Assembly: GCA_035578175.1 (NCBI GenBank) | Contig: JAQMRL010000008.1 | Coordinates: 10,020,883 to 10,084,882, forward strand | Source of the DNA: Catonia carolina | Lineage: Eukaryota; Arthropoda; Insecta; Hemiptera; Achilidae | Direction: 5' to 3' | DNA length: 64,000 nt | Shown here: piece by piece, positions 1-10,690 of the stretch | Layout of the letters: each line of letters opens with the position of its first letter | How positions within the stretch are numbered: the first letter of the stretch is position 1 | The notes under the pieces: model-generated | Databases searched by the model: none | Told to the model about the DNA's origin: nothing | The model's input: the letters and a program-made list of their open reading frames with translations, nothing else | Made by a program: the position numbers and the translations under genes

Positions 1-621
1 TTTAAAAATTAATTAATATAACTTAAAATGAAGAAGGGAATTAATTGGATTCAATTACATATTTTAAAAGTCCTACCTTTCAAAGTAAAGCTGTTTTGGT
101 TTTAGTTTGTTTTAATTAATTAAAAGAACGGCAGTCACATTTAAATGAGTTAAAGGCAGATGGTTTTTTTCAGTTTTATTTTAGGTCTAATTATGAAGTC
201 TTGTCCGGTTTGAGTTCAAGTTTTTAATTTTTTAAATAAATAGTTTCTGTATAATAATCAAATGAATCAAAGTAGTGATATTTTGCTTTTTTAGATGTTT
301 GATATAGGCTTCGAGTAACAGGCAATTTAAATTTTACAAATATTTTTTTAAGAAAACAATTTATAAACAAAGCAATTTCAATCTGCTAGAGTGTCTTATT
401 TACGAGGATAATTTAGTAAAAAATAAGGGTCGTTTAATAAAATTCGTAAGAGTTGTTTTTGAGAAATATTTTGTTTATTTAGGCTATACCAGAGTAAAGT
501 ACCTTTAATTTTTTGGCAAATAGATTGATTTAAAAACACCTTGACAGTTGTTTCAGTTTATCTTAAATTCTACCTTGTTTACCAATGATGAAACATAGGT
601 TAGGTATATGTTTTAGTATTT
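1..621. other. AT-rich sequence, nothing recognised
   Basis: No convincing coding frame, repeat family or RNA structure is visible in this AT-rich stretch. It may be decayed intergenic DNA. Confidence 0.5.
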
Positions 622-622
622 A

Positions 623-652
623 CATTGGCAAGAAAAGCTCGTGTGAGTGTCC
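623..652 (+). repeat. Remnant of family H 3' end
   Basis: The stretch keeps the family H 3' motif (cattggcaagaaaag) and the start of the hairpin (gtgtgagtgt). Only about 30 bases survive. Full copies lie at 4862-5830 and 8041-9007. Confidence 0.5.
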
Positions 653-765
653 GCATTCGGTGACACTTTTATAAATGAAATTACTAAATTACATTTACGA
701 CTAAATGTAATTGTGAATAGAAAAAAGAAAAATTACAATATAGTATTATTGTTTAGTCTATACTA

Positions 766-2132
766 CGTGCGTTCTGAAAGTCGCTGTGCACCAAGTGACA
801 TGACAGGGAATAATTTCATGGCTAGGTTGGTAGCTCTGTGCTGTTCAATTGTTGTCGAACACGTCGAGGCCTGTCAGTCATTGAGTTGAAGTTGTATATG
901 TTTCATTTATTGCAGTTCTGTTGCACGTTTTTTGTTGTTGGACGCGATGGTTCTTTCAGTAGAGGAGCGCATTTTCCTCGTTGAATACGTATTTCGCGAA
1001 GGTGACAAGTACAGTGATTTAGTGAAGCGCAAATTTTCTGAAAAGTTTCCAGATTCAATTATTCCTCACCGTAATGCAGTACGAACACTGATAGAAAAAT
1101 TTCGGGCAACTGGCTCTGTTGAGGACGCTGAACGTAGTGGTAGGCCCCCTAAGCTAGACGAACAAAAGCTGCTGGATATTTCTGATTCTATGGCACAAAG
1201 TCCAAAAAAATCAATGCGTAAGTTAGCACAACAGCATAATATCGGACTTGCTACCGCACATAAAGCTGTCAGACAAGAACTTAAACTATTCCCATACAAA
1301 GTGAGGTGTGTTCAAGAGCTGAAACCTTCAGATAATGACAAGAGACTAAATTATTGTCATTGGTTTCAACGTTTCATCAACCAAAATTCCGAAGACATCC
1401 TTGACGTAACGTTTTATACAGATGAAGCGTGGTTTCACTTGGGAGGGTATATAAGTTCACAAAATACTCGAGTATGGTCGACAACTAACCCTTGCGCTTT
1501 ACATGAACAGTCCTTACACGAAGCAAAAATTGGAGTCTGGGTTGCTGTGAGTAGAGCACGTATTGTTGGACCAATTTTTTTTGCAAACACAATCAATAGT
1601 GAACGTTATTGTTCTGATATTTTAGAGAACTTTACGCATCAAATAACACAAGTGGAAATGAATAATGGTTGGTTCCAACAAGACGGGGCAACAGCACATA
1701 CATCTAACATCTCAATGGCTTTCCTGCGCAACGTGTTTGGTGAACGAATAATTTCAAAGAATTTGTGGCCTGCAAGATCTCCTGATCTGACTCCCCCCGA
1801 TTTCTTTTTATGGGGTGCGGCGAAACAAACTGTGTATCGGAACAGACCACACACGATTGACGAACTTAAAGCCGCAATAACGGCATACATTCAAGGAATC
1901 ACTGTTCTTCAGTTGCGAAAGGTGTTTGCAAACAAAATGAAACGAGTGCAATGCTGTATTGATGCCAATGGAGGTCATTTCGAACACCTTCTATAAACAA
2001 TGTAATCACGGTTTAACAATGTAATTAAGGTATTGAATAAATTTTTTTCCAAAATGCTTAGTCATTTCTTTATACATATTTTCATAAATCCGTAGTCACA
2101 ATTCCAGTGCACAGCGACTTTCCGAACGCATG
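766..2132 (+). mobile_element. Complete Tc1/mariner-superfamily element (MLE-A)
   Basis: The element is 1367 bp. The terminal inverted repeats at 766-791 and 2107-2132 match at 24 of 26 positions. A TA dinucleotide flanks both sides (764-765 and 2133-2134), the expected target duplication. It carries one uninterrupted transposase frame (947-1996). Intact ends, duplication and frame point to a recent insertion that may still be mobile; activity is inference. Confidence 0.9.
947..1996 (+). CDS. Mariner-like transposase, DD38D spacing, intact
   Basis: This 349-residue protein is a DDE/D transposase of the IS630-Tc1-mariner superfamily, which cuts at its own inverted repeats and inserts at TA. 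The N-terminal ~120 residues look like the paired helix-turn-helix DNA-binding region (KFRATGS, GRPPKL). Catalytic residues are visible as Asp159 in YTDEAWF, Asp246 in QQDGATAHT and Asp285 in SPDLTPPDF. The last two are separated by 38 residues, unlike the 34 of classical mariner. The C-terminus ends GGHFEHLL, as in related transposases. I chose the ATG at 947; the frame is open a few codons further upstream but only with TTG codons. No stop or frameshift is present. It is the only gene of its element. Confidence 0.9.
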   Translation: MVLSVEERIFLVEYVFREGDKYSDLVKRKFSEKFPDSIIPHRNAVRTLIEKFRATGSVEDAERSGRPPKLDEQKLLDISDSMAQSPKKSMRKLAQQHNIGLATAHKAVRQELKLFPYKVRCVQELKPSDNDKRLNYCHWFQRFINQNSEDILDVTFYTDEAWFHLGGYISSQNTRVWSTTNPCALHEQSLHEAKIGVWVAVSRARIVGPIFFANTINSERYCSDILENFTHQITQVEMNNGWFQQDGATAHTSNISMAFLRNVFGERIISKNLWPARSPDLTPPDFFLWGAAKQTVYRNRPHTIDELKAAITAYIQGITVLQLRKVFANKMKRVQCCIDANGGHFEHLL

Positions 2133-2243
2133 TATAATGTTTTTCACGGTTGATGAGCTGTGCTGTTCCATGCGTTTAGACCAATCAGAACGTTTGCCAC
2201 CGTTGTCAGATTGTGTCTGATAAATATTACGTGCGCATGAGTA

Positions 2244-3273
2244 TAAAGGTAGAAACACACTACTATCACGTCATGTGAGGTCACCCGATGTTACATTCTG
2301 TCACGTGACAAGCGAAAAGTGTGGTCCATTGTTGTAAATGGTTCTCTTATGTATCAGGTTCACACTGAAGTCACCTCACGCGTATCACGCCACGTCACTC
2401 ACCTCATCCGTGATATCACATTTTCATTTTCTGTTCGTTTGACATATTTTGACAAACGTGAGCTCACAGGCCAAAATTAAACACGCACTGAGTAATATGG
2501 TGCTATCGGCAGAAATTGATAACTCTGTAATTTCAACGCTGCAATCTGGCAGTATTGAAATCATAACTACACCAACAGCTAACGGAGAAGACGCTGTATC
2601 GTATTCTTCTGAAAATAATGCGGAAACACCTACGCTACTGCAACTGGTATCTCTGCCTTCAACAGAATACCAATAAAATAAAATATAATTATTAATAATT
2701 TCAATAAAAATAAATTAAGTAAAATTATTAGTGTTGGCTCAATTTTTTTCTTGCATCAAACAAACACCTAATCTTTCTTCAGTTGTGATGGCTTCACGGA
2801 GTTGGGTATTTTGCTTCCTTACATCATTTTTAATAAGGTCATGAACAAAATCAAATTCTTCCATTGTCATTCTAAAATACATTCAAAAACATTTCGAATC
2901 TCTACATAATTCTGGTACTAGTCGTTGAAATTCACCCAGTTGTTTCCTTCTTTTATTTATCATGTACCCATATTCTCTTTGATTTCATGCTAATATGGTT
3001 TTCTGCATTTAATAAAACAGCCGCATTTCCAGTTCTTCTTCCCATTTAGAAGAACTACTTGAACTTTCTATTTGAAATAAATCAAAGACAGAAGTTATAC
3101 TATGTATAAAACTGATTTCACAAAATTCATACGGAAGAGAAACGGTCGAGTGTGCTTGTCACGTGACAGTAATGTGCTTGTAAACGTGATATCACGTTTC
3201 AGATATGGTACAGTGACATGACGTGACGTGATGTGAGTTCGCGTGACGTGATAGTAGTCTGTTCCTACCTTTA
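2244..3273. mobile_element. Decayed PIF/Harbinger-like element
   Basis: Inverted repeats of about 40 bp start taaaggtagaaacacac at 2244 and, reverse-complemented, taaaggtaggaacagac from 3273. Inside lies a broken minus-strand frame resembling the N-terminal part of a Harbinger nuclease. A short plus-strand open stretch (about 2449-2676, no ATG at its start, ATG at 2497) might be the remains of the second, DNA-binding gene such elements carry; that is speculative. The 3-bp target duplication could not be resolved. Confidence 0.6.
2751..3080 (-). pseudogene. PIF/Harbinger transposase fragment, broken
   Basis: Read on the minus strand, the segment encodes pieces such as NKRRKQLGEFQRLVPEL, MYFRMTMEEFDFVHDLI and REAITTEERLGVCLM, interrupted by stops. 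This resembles the N-terminal region of HARBI1-like nucleases (a strand of basic residues, then FRMT..EFD, then ..I..ERL.). The catalytic core is absent, so it is a dead fragment. The enclosing inverted repeats support the assignment. Confidence 0.6.
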
Positions 3274-3540
3274 GAGCCGCAGTAGTTCACTCGTGTCTTG
3301 CATCTCGTACTGAACACATCGATTATAGAACGCGTTAAAATGCAATACTTTATAACACGATCAGCTGGTTGTATGTTCATAAGTTATAACTTAATTATTT
3401 TTATTCAAAGACGAAATATATAACATAGCTACGAGAGCAAGAATTGGCAACGTTGCTGGCAAGTGATTGGCTAGCTATGAAGTGGGTGGGGGGAGCTCAT
3501 CAGCCTTGAAAAATAGTGTAACGAGTCAATGCTAAAAATC

Positions 3541-3825
3541 TTATGTCGTAATATAACAATATAAAACAATGAAATTAAATAACTTCAGCTATAGTTCGTT
3601 TGTTTTAGGAAGAAGCTTGTAAGGGGAGGGTGAGTAGGTAGAGTAGGGATAGTTTCAAAGAGGAAAGTGTTGTCTCCTTCTCACTTAATGATCATTCCCC
3701 CTCTTTCTAACTGTATACTATGTTACAACTACGAGGTGCTTCCCCCACCACTAAACAGAACAGCTCAGCGGCACACAGCGTTGGAGGGAAAGCTTCTAGC
3801 TAGAACAAATGACCTGTACTTTTTT
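3541..3825. other. No gene recognised
   Basis: The stretch lies between repeat Z and the SINE2 copy. No coding frame or repeat family was recognised. Confidence 0.4.
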
Positions 3826-4385
3826 TCTTTTTTTTAACGTCCGACTATTCTGCAATTTACTGCTAATGCAGATGGTGAAGGATGAAATAATTTTTTGTAA
3901 CGTATGAAAATATACCGTGCCTAAACGGGATTCTATGCCCAAAACGGGCAGGTGGAGTGTTATTTTAATTGCACTCTATCTGTTTGGTCCAGGGCTAAAA
4001 TAAATAGTTCTGTTTCTTATCACATAGTCAGCCACTTATATGACTGAACTATTTAAGAACAGAAGAGGTAGAGGTGTACTGTGACACTAATCAGAGTTAT
4101 CTCCTCTGAGAGTAATGAATTTCACTATGCAGCCAGACCCTGTGGTGAATGAAGTGAAGGTGTCATTTGCAGGGTGGAAAGTGAGTGCTTTTCGGAGGGC
4201 CTAGCATGCTGATAAGCATACTCTTTCAACTCAGTGAGGAAGGCAATGGTAAACCACCTTACTCCTCGTTTTTACTTAGTAAAACCTCTAGAGGTTCAAA
4301 CCAGCCTTTCGGCTGTTGACCTAAACAAACAACAAACGGGATTCTAACCCAAGATCACATGAACTTAAACTACTGTTAATTTAAT
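3826..4385 (-). mobile_element. SINE2 fragment, split by Y1
   Basis: Read on the minus strand, this matches the SINE2 copy at 32949-33123: a tRNA-like B-box region, then a body with tctgcattagcagta and gtcggacgttaaaaa. The poly-A end is at 3826. Y1 interrupts it, with a duplicated aaacgggattcta on either side; the B-box half resumes after 4346. Confidence 0.7.
3936..4333 (+). mobile_element. Retroposon Y1, full length, 13-bp target duplication
   Basis: The copy is 398 bp, begins tgccc and ends gacctaaacaaacaac. An exact 13-bp direct repeat, aaacgggattcta, flanks it at 3923-3935 and 4334-4346. This variable-length duplication with an A/C-rich tail indicates retroposition. It is one of the best boundary-defining copies of family Y. 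Confidence 0.85.
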
Positions 4386-4861
4386 GAATAATTACAGACT
4401 ATTTCTAGATTTTTTTCGTAATTACCTTAGTAATAACCTTAAATAACCTATTAAATTATACATTAAATTACAGAAACAATTAACTACAAAGTTTATACCT
4501 TAAATCAATTTAAATAGTACAGGAGAGATGAATAATTGAAATTAAAGATTAACGAAGACATTTTAGGTAGTTGAATTAACGGGGAAGTAAAGTACAGGTA
4601 TAGTGGGGAGAGAATAGTGGAGAAGAAACCGTAGAGGGTGGGAAGCAAATCTTGGCGCAAATTCTTGGCAAAGAAATGATACGAATATGGAATTGAGTGA
4701 ATTAAATGGTATTCTAAGTGAAATGTAAGCGTCATGCATCGGCTTTACATATGGGACTTAATTTTATCTAAAAAAAAATGCATCAATATCATTTTACAAT
4801 GCATTCATGTAGCTAAGTTGCACTAAAATAAACATAACCTAAGCTGAAATGTTGTAATTAT
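4386..4861. other. AT-rich, nothing recognised
   Basis: Low-complexity AT-rich sequence between Y1 and the first H copy; no credible gene. Confidence 0.5.
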
Positions 4862-5830
4862 TACTTTCTCTTGCCTATATGAATATATAGGAAGGAAAGT
4901 ATTGTTTTCATGTCGATTTTTCGAAATCGAGTTTTCACCGGATCTATACGTTTTCAGACCCCCTGAACCCAAAAAACATGTTTTTAGCGATTGGTCTGTG
5001 TGTGTGTCTGTGTGTCTGTGTGTCTGTGTGTGTGTGTGTGAACAGAATATCTCAAGAACGGAACATCGTACGAACTTGAAACTTGAAACTTAAGTTACAT
5101 ACCACTACCGGACGCGACACGAACATTTTCATCAAAATCGGTCAACCGGAAGTAGTAGTAACTTAGTTTATTCGTATAATTTTTCAGTTTTTTGCGATTT
5201 TCTCAAAAACTGGTCCTACGATTTTTTTTAAAATCGCCTATTTTACTCAATTTTTGATTCTCTACAAGATAGGGTAGGCGCCATGTTTGCTGAAATTCTC
5301 GGTGAGGCTGTTTTCACGTAAAAACGTTGTTTTTTTAAGATTACGGCTTTAATATAAATTTTAGCGCAAAAACTTATTTAATAAAAGTTGTAGAGAATTT
5401 AAAAACCTACAACTTCTGTTTCAAACATTTTTTTGTATAACGCTTAGTTTAGCGGTAATTTGCGATTTTCTGTTTTTTTCTCACGAAAACGTGAGAAAAA
5501 TCGATTTTTTTAACATTTCGGTCTTAGTATGCATTTTACGACAAAAGTGTATATAATTAAATTTATAAAAAATTAAAAGATCTACAACTTTTGTTTAGAG
5601 AATTTTTCTCTACAGAGCCTAGTTTAGCGTGAAAGTGTGATTTTCCGTTTTTTTTAAGCCAAATTGAGTTCGATTTTCATTTTGCGTCTTCCACTCATGA
5701 TTAAAATAAGGTTATGTTTTTGAGGTCAGTTTTTGTTCATTTCTAATGTTTTAATACTAATGTTAGGTTTATTGTTAATTATTTGCATTGGCAAGAGAAA
5801 GTTGTGTGAGTGTTTCACACCAGATTTTTT
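4862..5830 (+). mobile_element. Family H copy 1 (Helentron-like, non-autonomous)
   Basis: The 5' end is TACTTTCTCTTGCC followed by the hairpin CCTATAT-gaat-ATATAGG. A (TG)n tract lies about 140 bp in. Near the 3' end the motif recurs inverted (GGCAAGAGAAAGT), followed by a GTGTGA-gtgtt-TCACAC hairpin and a T-run. Asymmetric inverted motifs, a 3' hairpin, an internal microsatellite and insertion next to T fit Helentron-associated elements such as DINE-1. No protein is encoded; the ~63-residue frame near the start is shared by copies only because the DNA is. Confidence 0.75.
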
Positions 5831-6399
5831 TTAATATATTTGAAAAACTTGGAGTTTGGAGCTTTAAGATCTTAGTGCTCTGTCTTTAACCCTTTATAGG
5901 ACTTTGGTAAGTATACTTACCACTGGCAATAACGTCGATTTTATTCAAGAATAAGCTATGAAATTGAACCTTATTGGCATTTTATGGTGTAAGAGAAGTC
6001 CTCTGGCAAGTAGGCTATCCAAATATTGAAATTAATGCGAAGCGACCATTTGCTTCGTGAGTTGCACGAATGTGGTAAGGATTAATATCAGCGTACACTA
6101 CCGTGTTGTTTTGTTGTTACTTTTGTAAAGTGTTTAGAAAATTTAAGCTTTTTACGGGAAAGCAAGTTTTCATGCTAATAGAAAGTTAAGATAAGTTATT
6201 CTAAACATTTTTTTTTGTTATAGTACTACAAGTTGTTTTAATAAGCATTCTTACCACTAAACATTATGTGATTCCCATTTCAATTAACGTTCCTTGGTAA
6301 GTATACTTACCAGGGCTTAACAAAAAAAAAAGAAGAAATATCTTACTGTTCTGGCAATAGAAATACATTATTCAAGTTCTTGTAAAGCAAAATTTAATA

Positions 6400-7445
6400 C
6401 AGTAAAAATCTCTCTATAGCGGAATTGAAGGGACGATGAGATACCGCCGCTATAAAGAGAGTTCCGTTATAGAGAGAGCGAGTAATTAACGGTGGGAGGG
6501 GAAGTTGGAAGTACTAATTTTTCTGTACAAAATAACTTATATACGTATGTAAATAGTGCATGGAATAAGTTTTTGAAAAACTACTGAATAGATAACTTTA
6601 TGACGAATGTTTAATACAGTAGATTACTTCAATACAGTGAGATATTTAAATTAATTACCTACATAAAGTGTAGGTTATTAACTTAACAAGAAATTTGGAT
6701 ACAAACTGGTTTTATTAGATGCTGTGTTACTAATGTTTAACAATAGAATTTCACTTTTCGTATTGAACTTTTTTCAATAATCATTATACAGTACATACCG
6801 TAATAGATAGCCTAAAATTAATTAGCACTGAAACTCGGTTTTTACTGAACAGTAATAAACATAGGATACATACAATTAAAATCTCCTAAAACATAGGCTA
6901 CACAAACACAAAAAAATACACAGTACAGTATATATTTTTTTGTTATTAAGGAAACAATGACTGTGAAGTACATTTCATTTCGTAAAATAAGTTGTAAATT
7001 TTGTTTCGTTTTCAATTCATAAAACATGTCTTCAATCTCATTTTCAATGTTTAAAACTTGTAAATTTTCATTTACATATTGGCAATGACAGTACGTTGAA
7101 ACAACAACGTATAGCGTCTAGTGCTTGTTTACTTGAAGGGACAACATTTCTGTTTCCATTTCATCGTCATCATCACTTTCTTGCTCGTTGTTTTGGGCTA
7201 AGACATTTTCGATTATTGCATCATTGCCAACATCTGCTGAAGTGGCTAAGTCATTGTCTGCCCCTACATAGACGTCTAAATCCATATCCTGAAGATATTG
7301 TTATGCCGCTATAGAGAGATTTTTGTGCCACTATAACGAGAGTTAAATACATTATCATAGTATACGAAAGGGTCGGGGTCGGCAAATAATGCCGCTAAAG
7401 AGAGATTTCCGCTATAGAGAGTTCCGCAATAGAGAGATTTTACTG
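6400..7445 (-). mobile_element. Tigger/pogo-like element nested in PB1
   Basis: The ends are inverted: CAGTAAAAATCTCTCTATAG at the left and ATAGAGAGATTTTACTG at the right, each next to TA (6398-6399 and 7446-7447). Additional copies of the tatagagagatt motif lie inside the right end. A decayed C-terminal transposase region is on the minus strand. Confidence 0.8.
6850..7300 (-). pseudogene. Tigger/pogo transposase C-terminus, broken
   Basis: The minus strand encodes an acidic stretch (EQESDDDDEMETE), then, after a frame change, PSSKQALDAI, then ENEIEDMFYELKTKQ. Acidic tails followed by this kind of segment are typical of Tigger-type transposase C-termini. The DDE core is missing and there are frameshifts and stops. 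Confidence 0.55.
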
Positions 7446-7482
7446 TATTTTACAACATATATATTTTTCCCCGTAGTACTGC

Positions 7483-7880
7483 TCTGTTGTTGTTTAGGTC
7501 ATCAGCCGAAAGGCTGGTTTGAACCTCTAGAGGTTTTACTAAGTAAAACAAGGAGTGAGGTGGTTTACAATTGCCTTCCTAACTGAGTGAAAAATTACGC
7601 TTATCAGCATGCCAGGCCCTCTGAAAAGCACAGATTTTCCACTCTGCAAATGACACCGTCACTTCATTCACCACAGGGTCTGGCTGTATAATGAAATTCA
7701 TTACTTTCAGAGGAGATAACTCTGATTAGTGTCTTTTGCACCTCTACCTCTTCTGTTCTTAAATGATTCAGTCATTTAATTGGCTGACCATGTGATAAGA
7801 CACAGAACTATTTATTTTAGCCCTGCAACGGACAGATTGAATGTAAATAAATTGACACTCCACCTGTCTGTTAAGGGCAG
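7483..7880 (-). mobile_element. Retroposon Y2, full length
   Basis: The copy is 398 bp in reverse orientation, with the ttgttgtttaggtcatcag tail end at left and tgttaagggca at right. A duplicated agtactgc flanks it at 7475-7482 and 7881-7888. It lies inside PB1, so it is younger than PB1. Confidence 0.8.
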
Positions 7881-8040
7881 AGTACTGCCCTATAAAGGGT
7901 TAAGGGGAGACTGTACTTTGTATCCCGCCAATGTTAAATTTGCTATTTTTAGGTACATTTTTCATAGGATTGGTGAAAGATACGAAAATGAAACTTTACA
8001 CACTTATAGTTGTAGGGTGGTTTTAGCTATTGACATTTTT

Positions 8041-9007
8041 TACTTTCTCTTGCCTTTATGAATAAGTTATATAGGAAGGAAAGTATTGTTTTCATGTCGA
8101 TTTTTCGAAATCGAGTTTTCACCGGATCTATACGTTTTCAGACCCCCTGAACCCAAAAAACATGTTTTTAGCGATTGGTCTGTGTGTGTGTGTCTGTGTG
8201 TGTGTGTGTGTGTGTGTGTATGTGAACAGAATATCTCAAGAACGGAACATCGTACGAACTTGAAACTTGAAACTTAAGTTACATATCACTACCGGACCCG
8301 ACACGAACATTTTCATCAAAATCGGTCAACCGGAAGTAGTAGTTTATTCGTATAATTTTTCACTTTTTTGCGATTTTCTCAAAAACTAGTCCTACGATTT
8401 TTTTTAAAATCAACTGGTTTACTACATTTTTTATGCTCTACAATATAGGGTAGGCGCCATGTTTGCTGAAATTCTGCGTGAGGCTGTTTTTACGTAAAAA
8501 AATTTTCTTTTTAAGATTGCGGCTTTAATATGCATTTTAGCGCAAAACGTTATATAATAAAAGTTGTAGAGAATGTAAAATTCTACAACTTTTATTTCAA
8601 ACATTTTTTTGTATAACGCTTAGTTTAGCGGTAATTTGCGATTTTCTGTTTTTTTTTCTCACGAAAACGTGAGAAAAATCGATTTTTTTAAAATTTCGGT
8701 CTTAGTATGCATTTTACGACAAAAGTGTATATAATTAAATTTATAGAAAATTAAAAGATCTACAACTTTTGTTTAAAGCATTTGTCTCTACAGAGCCTAG
8801 TTTAGCGTGAAAGCGTGATTTTCCGTATTTCTAAGCCAAACTGAGGTTGATTTTCATTTTGCATCATTCACTCATGATTAAAATAAGGTTATGTTTTTGA
8901 GGTTAGTTTTTTGTTTATTTCTAATATTTTATTAATAATGTTAGGTTTATTGTTAATTATTTGCATTGGCAAGAGAAAGTTGTGTGAGTGTTTCACACCA
9001 GATTTTT
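8041..9007 (+). mobile_element. Family H copy 2
   Basis: Near full-length copy with both inverted motifs, the (TG)n tract at about 8180-8222 and the 3' hairpin. Structure as in copy 1. Confidence 0.75.
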
Positions 9008-9410
9008 CAATTTAATCTGTTGGAAGTTTTTAAAAGAATTACCGACGAATAACATAAAATTTTACAATTTTTTCTAAATACGTTTCTTGCATATTACTAT
9101 TTTTTGAGCACCTGAGGCAGTAAAAACAATGTCGGTGAATGTGCATGTACAAATTAATTAACTGGTAAAATCTTCAGCCTGGTAGGTTAAATGGTTTCTG
9201 AGAAAAACGTACCTAAGTGTTAAAAATCTAAATTTGCGGGAAAAGGCACAAATGATAAAACAGAATGTACACAAACAAGTTTAATTTCCCATCAACAGTT
9301 GGTTAGAAAGCTGCACCAACAGCGGAGAATATGAAAAAAAGTGAAGCAGATATTTAAAAAAAACTAAAATTATTTTTGCACTAAAACGTGCAATATAAAA
9401 ATATATTTAT
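9008..9410. other. AT-rich, nothing recognised
   Basis: No coding frame or repeat family recognised between two H copies. Confidence 0.45.
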
Positions 9411-10690
9411 TACTTTCTCTTGCCTATATGAATATAGAAAGGAAAGTGTTGTTTTCATGTCGATTTTTCGAAATCCAGTTTTCACTGGATCTACACGTTT
9501 TCAAACACCCTGACCCCTAAAAACATGTTTTAGCGATTGGCCTGTGTGTGTGTGTGTTTTTGTGTGTGTATGAACGGAATATCTCAAGAACGGAACCTCG
9601 TACAAACTTGAAACTTGAAACTTAAGATAGACACCACTACCGGACCCGACACGAGCATGTTCATCAAAATCGGTTAACCAGAAGTAGTATTACTTTTGTA
9701 GTATAGTAGTATTTATTCGTGTAATTTTTCACTTTTTGCGATTTTCTCAAAAACTGGTCCTACGATTTTTTTTTAAAAATCGCCACGTTTACTAAATTTT
9801 TTTATGCTCGACAAGATAGGGTAAGCGCCATGTTTGCTAAAATTCTTGGTGAGGCTGTTTTCACGTAAAAACATTGTTTTTTTAAGATTGCGGCTTTTAT
9901 ATGCATTTTAACGCAACAAATTTTATAAAAAAGTTGTAGACAAAATCATACAACTTTTATTTCAAACATTTTTTGTATAACGCGTAATTTAACGATAATA
10001 GTGATTTTCTGTTTTTCCTCACGAAAACGTGTGAAAAATCGATTTTTTTAAGATTTCGGCCTTAGTATGCATTTTACGACAAAAGGGTATATAATTAAAT
10101 TCATAGAAAATTTAGACATCTACAACTTTTATTTATAACATTTTTCTCTACAGAGCCTTGTTTAGCGTGAAAGAGTGATTTTCCGTATTTTTTAGGCTAA
10201 AGTGAGGTTGATTTTAATTTAGCGTCTTTCACTCATGATTAAAATAATATTATGTTTTTGAGGTTAGTTTTTTGTTTATTTCTAATGTTAGGTTATACTG
10301 TTGACCCTCCGGGTTGGTCTAGAGGCAAGGTCGTCGCCAAAATCAGCTGTTTGACAGCTGATTTTCGGAGACGAAGGTTCCTGGTTTAAATCCTAGTGAA
10401 AGTAGTTCTTTTATATGAATTTGAATACTAGACAGTGGTTACCGGTGTATTTTGATGGTTGGGGTTTAATTAACCATACTCTCTCAGGAATGGTCGGCCT
10501 GGGTCTGTACAAGACTACATCTCATTTACACCTCATACACATCATCCTCATCTCATTGGGTCATGGGGTTGCTATTGTTCTAAATTGAACAGATTGCAAC
10601 GTACACAAATTAGGAATAAAAAAAAGGTTATATTGTTAATTATTTGCATTGGCAAGAGAAAGTTGTGTGAGTGTTTCACACCAGAATTTT
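9411..10690 (+). mobile_element. Family H copy 3, split by SINE1
   Basis: The copy is diverged (short TG tract, many substitutions) but has both ends. A SINE1 at 10303-10624 interrupts it near the 3' end, with a 13-bp near-identical duplication on either side. Confidence 0.75.
10303..10624 (+). mobile_element. SINE1 copy, tRNA-derived
   Basis: The head contains a Pol III A-box-like tggtctagagg and a B-box-like ggttcctggtttaaatcc. A ~230-bp body follows, ending aggaataaaaaaaa. Target duplications are aggttatactgtt (10290-10302) and aggttatattgtt (10625-10637), one mismatch. It would depend on a LINE for mobility. Confidence 0.85.

Larger units (their letters stand above)
2141..3540. repeat. 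Repeat Z copy 1, split by a Harbinger-like element
   Basis: The flanks at about 2141-2243 and 3274-3540 resemble 43980-44240. Shared words include cacggttgatgagct, tttagaccaatcagaacg and gctatgaagtgg. The two halves lie on either side of the 2244-3273 element, so Z was probably the target. The nature of Z is unknown. Confidence 0.5.
5890..7899. mobile_element. piggyBac-like non-autonomous element PB1, with two nested insertions
   Basis: TTAA flanks the element at 5886-5889 and 7900-7903. Its ends read CCCTTTATAGG and its inverse, the classic piggyBac signature. A Tigger-like element (6400-7445) and Y2 (7483-7880) were inserted later; without them PB1 is about 556 bp, close to PB2 (593 bp, 21651-22243). 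The palindrome GGTAAGTATACTTACC occurs twice near the left end (about 5907 and 6296). No transposase is present. Confidence 0.8.

Noticed and set aside
4296..4333. Family Y as a Helitron (hairpin CAGCC-TTTC-GGCTG then CTAA)
   Set aside because: Several copies have 8-13 bp target duplications and an AAC tail beyond CTAA, and the 5' end lacks TC. This fits retroposition, not rolling-circle insertion.
4902..5093. A ~63-residue frame (MFSCRFFEIEF...) recurring in several H copies
   Set aside because: It runs across the (TG)n tract, differs in length with the tract and lies in a non-autonomous repeat. It recurs only because the DNA recurs.
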